A stretch of DNA of 46,615 nucleotides from Chitinophagales bacterium (GTDB lineage Bacteria > Bacteroidota > Bacteroidia > Chitinophagales > S012-47): positions 1-46,615 of the forward strand of contig WFPF01000121.1 in the NCBI GenBank assembly GCA_015487695.1. The letters are read 5' to 3'. The notes beneath the pieces are model-generated. The model made no database searches, had not been told where the DNA came from, and saw nothing but the letters and a program-made list of their open reading frames with translations. Positions 16,476-24,890 of this stretch are shown here, piece after piece; positions within the stretch are counted from its first letter, which is position 1, and every line of letters begins with the position of its first letter. The position numbers were made by a program, and so were the translations under genes.

Positions 16476-17232
16476 GGTCTCAGCGGTTATCATCACAAAA
16501 AATGAAGAGAGAAACCTGGCCCGCTGCCTGCAGTCGCTGCAAGGGGTGGCCGATGAGCTACTGATCATCGACAGTTTTTCGGATGACCGGACCTGCTCCA
16601 TAGCCGAAGAATACGGAGCCCGTGTCATACAAAAGGAATGGACGGGCTACGGCCCGACAAAAAACTTCGGAAACGAAAATGCACAATTCGATTACATCCT
16701 CTCTCTCGATGCCGATGAAGCCCTCTCTGAAGAGCTGTCGACCGCCATTATTTCCGAAAAAGAAGCACTGACACGGCCGGCATACAGCATGAATCGCCTG
16801 CTCAACTACTGCGGGAGCTGGATACGGCACGGAGGATACTATCCCGACCGCAAAACAAGGCTCTTCGACAGGCGGATTTTTAAGTGGAGCGATGACCCCG
16901 TGCACGAGACACTCCTCCCCGATACAAAGGTCATGCGAAAGGAAATCAAAGCGCTCAATGGCGATCTCTATCATTATTCCTATCACTCCGTTTCGGATCA
17001 TGTGGAGCGCATCAACCGCTATTCGAGTCTGGCTGCCAAATCACTGGTTTCGCGCAAGGCATTGCGTCTTCATATGCTTTGCAATCCCCTGTGGCGCTTT
17101 TTTTCAAGCTATGTTTTAAAAGCTGCTTTCCTCGATGGACACGCTGCTTATCTGCTTTGCCGCATTCAGGCCTTTGAGGTGTATCTGAAATATGCCAAAG
17201 CATGGCATCTGCGCAAATCCGGCCGCTTTTAG
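16468..17232 (+). CDS. Family 2 glycosyltransferase (WaaE/KdtX-like)
   Basis: 254 residues, GT-A fold. The N-terminus VSAVIITKNEERNLARCLQS and the nucleotide-sugar site LSLDADEAL (D-x-D) at about 75-82 are clear. The middle (YCGSWIRHGGYYPDRKTRLF) and DPVHETL resemble the lipopolysaccharide-core glucosyltransferases of the WaaE group. Likely adds a sugar to lipopolysaccharide core at the inner membrane. The ATG overlaps the amidohydrolase gene by eight bases. Confidence 0.87.
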   Translation: MNKVSAVIITKNEERNLARCLQSLQGVADELLIIDSFSDDRTCSIAEEYGARVIQKEWTGYGPTKNFGNENAQFDYILSLDADEALSEELSTAIISEKEALTRPAYSMNRLLNYCGSWIRHGGYYPDRKTRLFDRRIFKWSDDPVHETLLPDTKVMRKEIKALNGDLYHYSYHSVSDHVERINRYSSLAAKSLVSRKALRLHMLCNPLWRFFSSYVLKAAFLDGHAAYLLCRIQAFEVYLKYAKAWHLRKSGRF

Positions 17233-17267
17233 TACGCACTTTGCGGCTTAATCTGCCGTCAATTGCC

Positions 17268-17275
17268 GAAATTTG
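17268..17275 (+). promoter_or_regulatory. Putative -7 box for pncB-pncA
   Basis: GAAATTTG is a 7/8 match to TAnnTTTG, with TTTG at 17240-17243 as a possible -33 element (spacing 24, slightly long). It lies 20 bases before the pncB ATG. Confidence 0.35.
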
Positions 17276-17295
17276 CAATAGAATATTTACCCCTT

Positions 17296-18735
17296 ATGGA
17301 ATACAAGCACTTCGGCCTTTACACCGACCTCTACGAGCTGACGATGATTCAGGGCTATTTCTTCAATGGCCGCGTGCATGACCGTGCAAGCTTCGATTAT
17401 TTTTTCCGTAAGAATCCATTCGGGGGGGCATTCACCGTCTTTGCCGGACTGGATGACCTGCTCAATGCGCTGGAATCCATCCGCTTTGATCCCGTGGATC
17501 TTGCCTATCTTAAGTCGCAAGGATTTAAAAGCCGCTTCCTTGAGTTTCTGTCCGATTTCAGATTCCGGGGCGATGTATTCAGTGTCAGGGAAGGCGAGCT
17601 GGTGTTCCCGAACGAACCCGTGCTTACCGTCAGCGGCACACTCATAGAGACCCAGATGATAGAGACCCTGGTTCTGAATTTCCTCAATTATCAATCGCTC
17701 ATTGCCAGCAAAGCAGCCCGCATACGGGAGCTTTGTGGCGAGCGCACTTTTATTGACTTCGGCATGCGCAGGGCACACGGTACCGGATCGCTCATGGCAA
17801 GCCGCGCGGCCATCATCGGTGGAGCGGATGCAAGCTCCAATGTCCTCAGCGGATTTGAATACGACATTCCCGTGGCAGGCACCATGGCACACTCGTGGAT
17901 ACAAAGTTTCGAAGACGAATACACGGCTTTCCGGAAGTTTGCAGAGCTCTATCCCGAAAACACTATTTTGCTCGTAGATACCTATGACACGCTGCATTCG
18001 GGACTTCCCAACGCCATCAAGCTGGCCCGGGACCTGAAAGAAAGCAGTTTTAAATTGAAAGGGATCCGTCTTGACAGTGGCGATTTTCTGGAGTTAAGCA
18101 AAAAAGCCCGGCAGATGCTGGATGATGCGGGCCTGCACGAAGTGCGCATTCTCGTATCCAACCAGCAGGACGAGTTCAGCGTCCGTGAGCTTCTCTCAAA
18201 AGGAGCCCCTATTGACGGATTCGGCATCGGCACCAACCTTATAGTGGGGCGCCCCGATGCGGCTCTGGACGGAGTCTACAAACTGTCGAGCATCAACGGG
18301 AAGCCGAGCATCAAGCTCAGTGACAATCCACAGAAGACCAGCATTCCGGGATTCAAGGCCTGTGGGCGGCTCTATGATGCCTCCGGGCAGATGAAAATGG
18401 ACCTCATTTATGAAGCGGATGAAGCCCGTCCTGAAATGGCCGTTTTTCTTGACGGAAGAGCGGAGAAAATCAGCAAAGAAGACCGCTTTGAGCCGCTGAG
18501 CACCCGGGTGATGAAAGGCGGAGAGAAAGTGAAAGCCCTGCCCCACCCTATGGAGAGTGCCCGCTATTTACGGAATCGAATGGAAACCTTGCCGGCTCCG
18601 TTTAAATTATTATCTACAAAGAAGCAATATGGTGTAGCTTTATCTCAACAGCTCTTTCAAAAAAGAGAAGAACTGATAAAAGAAATAAAAAGAAATCTCC
18701 ATGAAAGCACTGATCATCGTAGACGTACAGAATGA
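17296..18735 (+). CDS. pncB: Nicotinate phosphoribosyltransferase
   Basis: 479 residues from the ATG at 17296 (MEYKHFGLYTDLYELTMIQG), which matches the standard N-terminus. An in-frame start at 17263 would overlap the promoter. It makes nicotinate mononucleotide from nicotinate and PRPP. Seen: GLYTDLYELTMIQGYF at the start, FGMRRAHG, GTMAHSWIQSF with the phosphorylatable His, the PRPP-associated region IRLDSGDF and GFGIGTNL. Length is typical. The gene overlaps pncA by 35 bases, forming a complete nicotinamide-to-NaMN salvage unit. Confidence 0.93.
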   Translation: MEYKHFGLYTDLYELTMIQGYFFNGRVHDRASFDYFFRKNPFGGAFTVFAGLDDLLNALESIRFDPVDLAYLKSQGFKSRFLEFLSDFRFRGDVFSVREGELVFPNEPVLTVSGTLIETQMIETLVLNFLNYQSLIASKAARIRELCGERTFIDFGMRRAHGTGSLMASRAAIIGGADASSNVLSGFEYDIPVAGTMAHSWIQSFEDEYTAFRKFAELYPENTILLVDTYDTLHSGLPNAIKLARDLKESSFKLKGIRLDSGDFLELSKKARQMLDDAGLHEVRILVSNQQDEFSVRELLSKGAPIDGFGIGTNLIVGRPDAALDGVYKLSSINGKPSIKLSDNPQKTSIPGFKACGRLYDASGQMKMDLIYEADEARPEMAVFLDGRAEKISKEDRFEPLSTRVMKGGEKVKALPHPMESARYLRNRMETLPAPFKLLSTKKQYGVALSQQLFQKREELIKEIKRNLHESTDHRRRTE

Positions 18736-19324
18736 TTTCCTTCCCGGTGGTGCCCTGGCTGTTCCCGAAGGCGACCGGGTCATTCCCGTTATCAACAATA
18801 TCTCCCATCGTTTTCCGGTGGTAGTTGCCACCCAGGACTGGCACCCTGCCACACATATGAGTTTTGCGGTGAACCAGCCGGGCGACAAAAAAGCCTTTGA
18901 GCAGGGCATGGTGGGTGGCATCAGGCAGATTCTTTGGCCCGTACATTGCGTGCAGGGGTCACACGGTGCCGAGTTGGCCGGGACACTGAATCAGGAGCCT
19001 GTGCATGCCATCATCCGGAAAGGAATAAATCCCGAGATTGACAGTTACAGTGCTTTTTTTGATATGAAAGGAAAGAATTCCACCGGTCTTGACGGCTATC
19101 TCCGCTCCCGCAATGTCGATGAAATCTATGTCAGCGGCCTCGCTGCGGATGTTTGTGTATATTTTACCATCATGGATGGTATTCGTCTGGGCTATACCTG
19201 CTACCTCATCGAGGATGCAAGCCGGCCCGTGGAAGTGGAAAAGGGCGATTATAAAAAGGCCCGGGAAAAGATGCAGAATGCCGGGGCGCACATCATTGAA
19301 TCCTCCGTACTTGGAAGTATTTAA
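18701..19324 (+). CDS. pncA: Nicotinamidase (pyrazinamidase)
   Basis: 207 residues. It hydrolyses nicotinamide to nicotinate, the substrate of the upstream PncB. The cysteine-hydrolase triad is complete: Asp8 (IIVDVQNDF), Lys107 (IIRKG) and Cys152 (GLAADVCVYF). Metal ligands D46, H48 and H52 sit in TQDWHPATH. The start overlaps pncB by 35 bases in another frame, so the two are co-transcribed and probably coupled. Family members also activate pyrazinamide. Confidence 0.93.
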   Translation: MKALIIVDVQNDFLPGGALAVPEGDRVIPVINNISHRFPVVVATQDWHPATHMSFAVNQPGDKKAFEQGMVGGIRQILWPVHCVQGSHGAELAGTLNQEPVHAIIRKGINPEIDSYSAFFDMKGKNSTGLDGYLRSRNVDEIYVSGLAADVCVYFTIMDGIRLGYTCYLIEDASRPVEVEKGDYKKAREKMQNAGAHIIESSVLGSI

Positions 19325-19457
19325 TTATATTTAATACTTATCCACAGGAAATAATCTAATTTGGATTGCATTTTCCTTAAATTCGTATACCACTCATTCC
19401 ATCTGTACACCTTCCTGATACACCAAATAATGTAATGAGGTAAAGATTTATGAACTA

Positions 19458-19489
19458 TTTGTTGATTTCGTAAATATTAAATTTCTTTG
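19458..19489 (+). promoter_or_regulatory. Promoter of the NUMOD4/HNH gene
   Basis: TTTG (19458-19461) and TTTCTTTG (19482-19489, 7/8 to TAnnTTTG) are 20 bases apart in an AT-rich 213-base leader. The expected transcript has an untranslated leader of about 40 bases. Confidence 0.5.
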
Positions 19490-19523
19490 CATATTTAGAA
19501 AATTCATTTATTCACTAACCAAA

Positions 19524-19529
19524 AGGGGG
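19524..19529 (+). promoter_or_regulatory. Shine-Dalgarno-like AGGGGG before the NUMOD4/HNH gene
   Basis: A G-run eight bases before the ATG at 19538, in an otherwise A-rich context. Such a strong purine box is rare in this window, where most genes show none. It suggests high translation of a single-gene transcript. Confidence 0.45.
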
Positions 19530-19537
19530 AAAACAAA

Positions 19538-20131
19538 ATGGTTAAATTTCTGAAAAACGAAGAATGGAGGGCGCTTCCATTTGACGAAGAAGTATTGCGC
19601 AACAAGTATGTAATTTCCAATTTCGGCCGCATTGTCAGTTATCGTGACAAAATCAAAGACGGGAAAATCCTGAAAGGCGGAAAATTAGGCGGTTATCCTA
19701 CATTGAATATCCGGCCGGCCGGTCACAGTCAGACCTACTACGTTCACAAACTGGTAGCACAGGCATTTTTACCGGCACCACGCCCGCAAGATCAGTACGT
19801 GATTCACCTCGACTACAACAAGGAAAACAATCACGTAAGCAATCTGAAATGGGCCACGAAAGACGAGATGGTTGCGCACCAGCAAAAGAATCCTTTCGTC
19901 ATCGAAGGCAGGAAGAAGAGAAAAAACCGCACGAAAGACCGTGGTCATAAGCTCACTGCCGAGCAGGTTCGCTTCATTAAAGAAAAAATCTATGATCCGA
20001 ACCGGACGAGCAACATGAAAATGATTGCAAAGCAGTTTGGCATCAGTGAGATGCAGCTCTACCGCATCAAGAACGGTGAAAACTGGTCGCACGTGCGGGT
20101 ACCCGGGGAACCCGAGCACAAGAAAAAATAA
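19538..20131 (+). CDS. Stand-alone NUMOD4/HNH-type protein with C-terminal helix-turn-helix
   Basis: 197 residues, basic. NUMOD4 DNA-binding motif at about 7-60 (EEWRALPF, YVISNFGRIVSY). HNH-like segment at about 68-108: VHKLVAQAFLP followed by VIHLDYNKENNHVSNLKWAT. Active members usually read VNHIDGNKxNNRxxNLEW; here the Asn before the His is Ile and the Gly is Tyr. A C-terminal helix-turn-helix (about 138-187: KLTAEQVRFIKEKI then MIAKQFGISEMQLYRIK) resembles the tails of homing endonucleases. No intron or prophage surrounds it, and it has its own promoter, strong ribosome site and terminator. I infer either a solitary homing-type nuclease or, more likely, a domesticated DNA-binding protein. 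Confidence 0.75.
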   Translation: MVKFLKNEEWRALPFDEEVLRNKYVISNFGRIVSYRDKIKDGKILKGGKLGGYPTLNIRPAGHSQTYYVHKLVAQAFLPAPRPQDQYVIHLDYNKENNHVSNLKWATKDEMVAHQQKNPFVIEGRKKRKNRTKDRGHKLTAEQVRFIKEKIYDPNRTSNMKMIAKQFGISEMQLYRIKNGENWSHVRVPGEPEHKKK

Positions 20132-20166
20132 GTGCTCCCGATCCGGAATCTCAAAAGGGAATAATT

Positions 20167-20199
20167 AAAAAGGCACTGTCTGAACGACAGTGCCTTTTT
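20167..20199. terminator. Bidirectional intrinsic terminator between the HNH gene and groEL
   Basis: A perfect 9-bp stem GGCACTGTC (20172-20180) / GACAGTGCC (20186-20194) around TGAAC, flanked by AAAAA on the left and TTTTT on the right. It can stop transcription from both convergent genes. Confidence 0.88.
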
Positions 20200-20230
20200 A
20201 GTATCTGTTGTGGCTGAAATCGATGCCATT

Positions 20231-21865
20231 TTACATCATGCCACCCATGCCGCCCGGCATTCCGCCCGGTGCAGGTGCACTTTCTTCAACCGGTTTTTCG
20301 GCAATGACGCACTCGGTTGTCAGCACCATGCTGGCAATGGAGGCTGCATTTTCAATGGCAACCCTTGCCACTTTGGTCGGATCGATCACACCGGCTTTTT
20401 TCAGGTGCTCATAGGTTTCGGTGCGGGCATTGAAGCCAAAGTCGTCTTTGCCTTCTTTTACGCGCTGAACCACTATGGAACCTTCTACTCCGGCATTGAA
20501 AGCGATCTGACGCAATGGCTCTTCGAGTGCTCGTTTCACGATTTCCACACCCGTGCTTTGATCTTCATTGCTTACTTCCACATTATCCAGAACACCGATG
20601 CTGCGAATGAACGCAACGCCACCACCCGGGATAATACCTTCTTCCACGGCAGCACGGGTTGAGTGCAATGCATCATCCACACGGTCTTTTTTCTCCTTCA
20701 GTTCCACTTCCGTGGCGGCACCTACATAGAGTACTGCCACACCACCGGCCAGTTTAGCCAGTCTTTCCTGAAGTTTCTCCTTGTCGTAGTCAGAAGTGCT
20801 CTTTTCGATCTGAGCTTTGATCTGCTTGATTCGGGCCTGAATATCTTCCGGATTTCCGGCACCGTTCACTACCGTGGTTTCATCTTTCGTGATGACCACT
20901 TTTTCAGCACTGCCAAGCATGGTCAGATCGGCAGTTTCCAGCTTGTATCCCCGCTCTTCAGAAACGACTGTACCACCGGTGAGGATGGCGATGTCTTCCA
21001 GCATCTCTTTTCTGCGGTCGCCAAAACCGGGAGCTTTCACGGCTGCAATTTTCAGCGAGCCTCTGATTTTGTTTACCACGAGTGTGGCCAGGGCTTCGCC
21101 TTCCACATCTTCGGCAATGATCAGCAGCGGACGTCCGGTCTGAGCTACTTTTTCAAGCACCGGAAGCAGATCCTTCATGTTGGATATCTTTTTGTCGTAG
21201 ATCAGAATGAAAGGCTGCTCAAGGTCGGCTTCCATTTTTTCGGCATCCGTCACGAAGTAAGGAGAAAGGTAACCTCTGTCAAACTGCATACCTTCCACGA
21301 GGTCTACATAGGTTTCGGTTCCTTTGGCTTCTTCCACGGTGATCACACCTTCTTTGCCTACTTTTTCCATTGCCTCGGCTATCAGGCTTCCGATTTCCTC
21401 ATCGCTGTTGGCAGAGATCGTGGCTACCTGTTTGATTTTTTCAAAATCATCACCCACTTCTTCAGAGAGCTTGCGAAGCTTGGCGATCACTTTTTCGGTA
21501 GCCTTGTCCATTCCGCGTTTGAGGTCCATCGGATTGGCACCGGCTGTTACGTTTTTCAGACCGGCATTGATCATGGCCTGAGCCAGTACGGTAGCCGTGG
21601 TGGTTCCGTCACCGGCAATGTCAGAGGTTTTGGAAGCTACTTCCTTCACCATCTGAGCGCCCATGTTTTCAAATGGATCTTCCAGTTCAATTTCTTTGGC
21701 GACAGACACACCATCCTTGGTTACGGAAGGTGCACCGAATTTTTTGTCGATGACCACATTGCGTCCTTTCGGTCCGAGGGTCACCTTCACTGCATTTGCC
21801 AATGCATCAATACCTCTTTTCAGCTGTTCTCTAGCTTCGGTATTATAATCAATCAATTTTGCCAT
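20231..21865 (-). CDS. groL: Chaperonin GroEL (60 kDa)
   Basis: 544 residues. It forms the double-ring ATP-dependent folding chamber with GroES. Highly conserved patterns are present: start [20 protein letters not shown] site [11 protein letters not shown] and [29 protein letters not shown], and the C-terminal GGM tail ([11 protein letters not shown]). Full length. Downstream of groES in one operon with a 36-base gap, and followed by a bidirectional terminator. Confidence 0.98.
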   Translation of the reverse strand: MAKLIDYNTEAREQLKRGIDALANAVKVTLGPKGRNVVIDKKFGAPSVTKDGVSVAKEIELEDPFENMGAQMVKEVASKTSDIAGDGTTTATVLAQAMINAGLKNVTAGANPMDLKRGMDKATEKVIAKLRKLSEEVGDDFEKIKQVATISANSDEEIGSLIAEAMEKVGKEGVITVEEAKGTETYVDLVEGMQFDRGYLSPYFVTDAEKMEADLEQPFILIYDKKISNMKDLLPVLEKVAQTGRPLLIIAEDVEGEALATLVVNKIRGSLKIAAVKAPGFGDRRKEMLEDIAILTGGTVVSEERGYKLETADLTMLGSAEKVVITKDETTVVNGAGNPEDIQARIKQIKAQIEKSTSDYDKEKLQERLAKLAGGVAVLYVGAATEVELKEKKDRVDDALHSTRAAVEEGIIPGGGVAFIRSIGVLDNVEVSNEDQSTGVEIVKRALEEPLRQIAFNAGVEGSIVVQRVKEGKDDFGFNARTETYEHLKKAGVIDPTKVARVAIENAASIASMVLTTECVIAEKPVEESAPAPGGMPGGMGGMM

Positions 21866-21901
21866 GGTTCTTGTTTTTTTGTTTTAGTTTTTAAAATCCG
21901 A

Positions 21902-22180
21902 TTAGATGATTGCAAGAATGTCAGATTCACGCATGATCAGGTAATCTTCCCCTTCGATCGTGATTTCCGTTCCGGCATATTTGCCATACAGCACTTTTTC
22001 CCCTTCTTTCACGGTCAAAGGCTCGTCTTTTTTGCCTGTACCTACGGCAACGATTTCACCTCGTTGAGGTTTTTCCTTGGCTGTGTCCGGAATGATAATC
22101 CCGGCTTTGGTTTTTTCCTCAGCTTCCATGGGTTTTACAAGGACCCTGTCAGCCAGTGGCTTGATGTTTACTTTGCTCAT
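21902..22180 (-). CDS. groS: Co-chaperonin GroES (10 kDa)
   Basis: 92 residues from the ATG at 22180 ([20 protein letters not shown]). The frame continues upstream to 22219 but that extension is not found in GroES. The mobile loop [19 protein letters not shown] and the roof and C-terminal region ([15 protein letters not shown]) are intact. It caps the GroEL ring. First gene of groES-groEL, with a TGTCA-rich upstream region. Confidence 0.97.
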   Translation of the reverse strand: MSKVNIKPLADRVLVKPMEAEEKTKAGIIIPDTAKEKPQRGEIVAVGTGKKDEPLTVKEGEKVLYGKYAGTEITIEGEDYLIMRESDILAII

Positions 22181-22235
22181 ATTCCTAACATTTTTTGTTT
22201 TGTGAACAATGAATACCATTAATTCAGGTCTACCC

Positions 22236-22339
22236 TGTCATTTCCTGTGCCATTTTTGAATAAAGGACAAAATTTCATTTTATGTCAGTTTTAACTGTCA
22301 GGCTGTCCGTTTGTCATTAAAATTTTGACAGGGTTGTCA
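22236..22339 (-). promoter_or_regulatory. TGTCA/TGACA cluster upstream of groES
   Basis: The pentamer TGTCA occurs at 22236, 22283, 22296, 22312 and 22335. One inverted copy, TGACA at 22326, makes a palindrome TGTCA-N9-TGACA (22312-22330). Six sites in about 100 bases of an AT-rich leader is a strong enrichment. It lies between groES and the divergent gene at 22430, so it may control both. A heat-shock operator or alternative sigma site is possible but not identified. Confidence 0.45.
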
Positions 22340-22429
22340 GATGGTGGAAAAATTCTCTTCGCGAATATTAAAATGTGTACGATTTTGGTTATTCCCTTTG
22401 AATGAGCGTTGAAAGAAAAAAGGAGCCCT

Positions 22430-23143
22430 ATGAAAAAACTGTCAAAAGAATGGATTACCGAAGGCCGAATTGACTATGAGTACAAAAAGTACATCCTTCT
22501 GGCCTATCTGCAGCACGTGAGCCGGAATTTCAGTAAAACCAGGCTGTATCCCTTTCTGAGCGACCTGATAGAGCACTACAGAAACCTTAAAGAACTGAAA
22601 GAAAACAAAACCCGGGCAAAGAATGAGCTGCCCGGAACGATCAGCCGGGTCGATCTGGAACATTTTCGCCTGGAGTACGAAAAACTCTATGCCGATGACG
22701 AGTATCTGGAGGAAATTGAAAAAATTCTGGACTTTGCCATTCCGAGCATCAACCGGAGCCTGCAGGAAGGCCGGGAAATCTATGATCTGGTAGAAGAAAA
22801 TATGGAAATAGAACCCATCGGCATTCTTCCGATCAACAAGGACTTCGGGTATATGCTGATCAAAGACGAGGGCAGCCGCGAAGTGAAGGTTTACAATTAC
22901 GAGATTACCTTATTCAATAATCCCGAGACTCCCTATCGCGGCATCCGGACCCGATATGTAAACAGCTACGAGAAAAGCATCAGCACCACATTCGAACATA
23001 TCAAACTGAAGCTGATCCGGGAAGACCGGAGCATGCCGAATCCGGCTACTTTCCTGGTGCAAAGCAAAATGGCCTTTCCCCTGAAAGAAACCTTTTTGCC
23101 TGTTGCCAAGCGTTATTTTGTTCGCTATTTGTTCAGCCTTTGA
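22430..23143 (+). CDS. Conserved protein of unknown function, divergent from groES
   Basis: 237 residues from the ATG at 22430, preceded by AAAAGGAG; an in-frame TTG at 22409 is less likely. Cytosolic, no signal peptide, charged. The N-terminal half is helical (DYEYKKYILLAYLQHVSRNF; a coiled-coil-like DEEYLEEIEKILDF stretch near 100). The C-terminal half contains predicted strands (FGYMLIKDEGSREVKVYNYE). I recognise the type as a conserved Bacteroidota protein without assigned function. It shares the TGTCA-rich region with groES, so it could be stress-regulated. Confidence 0.7.
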   Translation: MKKLSKEWITEGRIDYEYKKYILLAYLQHVSRNFSKTRLYPFLSDLIEHYRNLKELKENKTRAKNELPGTISRVDLEHFRLEYEKLYADDEYLEEIEKILDFAIPSINRSLQEGREIYDLVEENMEIEPIGILPINKDFGYMLIKDEGSREVKVYNYEITLFNNPETPYRGIRTRYVNSYEKSISTTFEHIKLKLIREDRSMPNPATFLVQSKMAFPLKETFLPVAKRYFVRYLFSL

Positions 23144-23145
23144 TT

Positions 23146-23421
23146 TTAGCGGGTCTGCTCGATCGGGTTGGACTGTACGTTGTCAGAAGGACTTGAGTGC
23201 GTTACAAAGAATTTGGAGAGCAGGCTGAAGAGAATAAGAATAATGGCGAGTGTCCAGGTTGATTTCTCAAGCAGGTCGGTGGTACGTTTTACCCCGAAAG
23301 TCTGATTTCCCATGCCTCCGAAATTGGCATCCAGGCCTCCGCCTTTGGGATTTTGGATCAGCACGATGAGTGTGAGCAAAACACAAACTATGGTGATAAG
23401 TACAACTAAAAAACCCAGCAT
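23146..23421 (-). CDS. secG: Preprotein translocase subunit SecG
   Basis: 91 residues. It is the small inner-membrane subunit of SecYEG that aids SecA cycling. Two membrane helices (about 3-21 and 55-75) flank the diagnostic cytosolic loop NPKGGGLDANFGGMGNQTFG followed by a basic stretch. Follows the usual Bacteroidota neighbourhood with LptE and the TPR protein upstream. Its stop nearly touches the convergent gene at 23143. Confidence 0.92.
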   Translation of the reverse strand: MLGFLVVLITIVCVLLTLIVLIQNPKGGGLDANFGGMGNQTFGVKRTTDLLEKSTWTLAIILILFSLLSKFFVTHSSPSDNVQSNPIEQTR

Positions 23422-23570
23422 AATAATTCTCCTTTCAATTTATTGATCTGCGCTGCAAAATAAGTGCTTTTTTTCGGCATTTTCAAAAATAGCTGCCGAT
23501 ACCTCATATTCTTCTTCTGAAAAGAATTATGACCGCATATTCTCCGGACCGAAATCCATTTCCCGTAATT

Positions 23571-24389
23571 CTATGAACCTTTCAACTTCTTAATCTGTGC
23601 TTCGAAATAAGAGCTTCTTTCCGGAATCTTCAGTATCAGCCTTTGGTAAATCTCAATTGCTTTGTCATTCTTTCCCTGAATAAGATAAACCTTGGCAAGG
23701 GTCTCGGTTATCAGGCTTTCGTCCATGGTCAGGCTGCGTGCAGCCATTTCCTTCGCCTGGTCGAGGTCCGCCTCCGAAAGCGCATCGTCCTCGTCCGGTG
23801 CAGCCCGCGCTTCTTCTTTTTCTTCGAGACTCGCAGCCTCCATCTGGTAACGGGCCTCGTGCACAGCTCCCGCATCTATGATTCTTTCCTCTTCCTCCGG
23901 CTTTTCTTCTGCCCCCGTTTCCTCCGCGGCAGGGTGATGCTGCAGATAATGCAGCCACTCCGTAAATGAATGCGCCTCTTCGGCTTTCGTTTCTGTCTTT
24001 TCTTCGGCAGCAAGCTCGCTTCCGCCTTCCCCGGTCTGTATTTCCTGCTGCGGCACTTCCTCTGCCGCGATTTCCTCTTTCTCATCTTCCTTCTCATGAA
24101 AGGTCTCAACTTCCTCCCTTGCCGGCTCCTCCTCCGGGCTTTTCCCTTCTGTTTGCAAAAGAAGCGTGGCCTCAAGCCTTCTCTTCAGCGTGCTGCGGTC
24201 GGGTGCCATTGCGGCTACCCGCGAGAGCAGTTCGCTGACCTTATCTTCCCTTCCCCGGGCCCTGTATTCCAGCAGAAGCTTAACCCATGCCGCAGTAAAG
24301 TACGGATGGCGCTCAAGCAAGGCCTCGAGCTGCGATATCTCCAGGCTTCCCGGCTTCTCCGTGGCAATATGTAGTGCTTTAGCGGTCAT
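23571..24389 (-). CDS. Acidic TPR-like protein between lptE and secG
   Basis: 272 residues. N-terminal helical region (about 1-70: SQLEALLERHPYFTAAWVKLL) resembles a TPR or half-TPR array. A long Glu-rich, low-complexity middle (about 75-210) is probably disordered. A C-terminal TPR unit follows (about 225-265: LAKVYLIQGKNDKAIEIYQRLILKIPE). No signal peptide. Homologues occur in the same place between the LptE-like lipoprotein and SecG in many Bacteroidota, but their role is unknown. The start lies 3 bases past the lptE stop. Confidence 0.72.
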   Translation of the reverse strand: MTAKALHIATEKPGSLEISQLEALLERHPYFTAAWVKLLLEYRARGREDKVSELLSRVAAMAPDRSTLKRRLEATLLLQTEGKSPEEEPAREEVETFHEKEDEKEEIAAEEVPQQEIQTGEGGSELAAEEKTETKAEEAHSFTEWLHYLQHHPAAEETGAEEKPEEEERIIDAGAVHEARYQMEAASLEEKEEARAAPDEDDALSEADLDQAKEMAARSLTMDESLITETLAKVYLIQGKNDKAIEIYQRLILKIPERSSYFEAQIKKLKGS

Positions 24390-24392
24390 GGA

Positions 24393-24890
24393 TTACCAGT
24401 TTTCAAAGGCCTTTCTAAATATGGCATCCACAATCTGGGTGCGGATGCTTTCAAGCAACTGATCCTCTACCGAACTGAAGTTCTCGTTCGTATCGTAATT
24501 TTCCTGCGCCTTGAATACCTGCTCCCAGCTGCGGGCCGGATTCTTCCGGTCTGTATAGCGCACATTGACCGATACACTCAGTTGCTCGCGCGAAGTAGTT
24601 TCGCCTGACTTGGGAGATATGGGTGTAATGCTGTAATCTATGATCTCTCCTTCGAAAATGATATCACCGTTTTCAGAAGTGCTGTTCAGCCGGGTTTCCC
24701 GCAATATGCGATCGCGCAAGGCTTCGGAGAGTGTAATCCCCAGGCCGGGCCGGGCATTGGCCGCCTGCTCGTCAAAAGCCGACACCGTAAAAGTCTCCAG
24801 TGCCGGATCGATGCTGGAAGCCTTAAAGGTATAGCAGGCACTCAGCAGGAGAAGCAGCAGCCCCGTCCACAATTTATTCCTGAATCCCAT
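24393..24890 (-). CDS. lptE: LptE-family outer-membrane lipoprotein
   Basis: 165 residues. Signal with lipobox SAC (Cys about 19), then a DUF-like domain with GLGITLSEALRDRILRETRLN and a conserved G-E-I-x-x-Y (FEGEIIDYSITPIS). It matches the Bacteroidota LptE/RlpB-type lipoprotein that plugs the LptD barrel for lipopolysaccharide insertion. The 5' end overlaps the sigma-54 activator by 17 bases, so the genes are one operon. Confidence 0.85.
   Translation of the reverse strand: MGFRNKLWTGLLLLLLSACYTFKASSIDPALETFTVSAFDEQAANARPGLGITLSEALRDRILRETRLNSTSENGDIIFEGEIIDYSITPISPKSGETTSREQLSVSVNVRYTDRKNPARSWEQVFKAQENYDTNENFSSVEDQLLESIRTQIVDAIFRKAFENW

Noticed and set aside
22181-22219. Extended N-terminus of GroES
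   Set aside because: The 13 extra residues ([13 protein letters not shown]) are not found in GroES proteins and the ATG at 22180 gives the canonical start.
20663-22222. 519-codon plus-strand frame opposite groEL-groES
   Set aside because: Antisense to two of the most conserved genes; the translation is rich in Phe and His as expected from such shadows.
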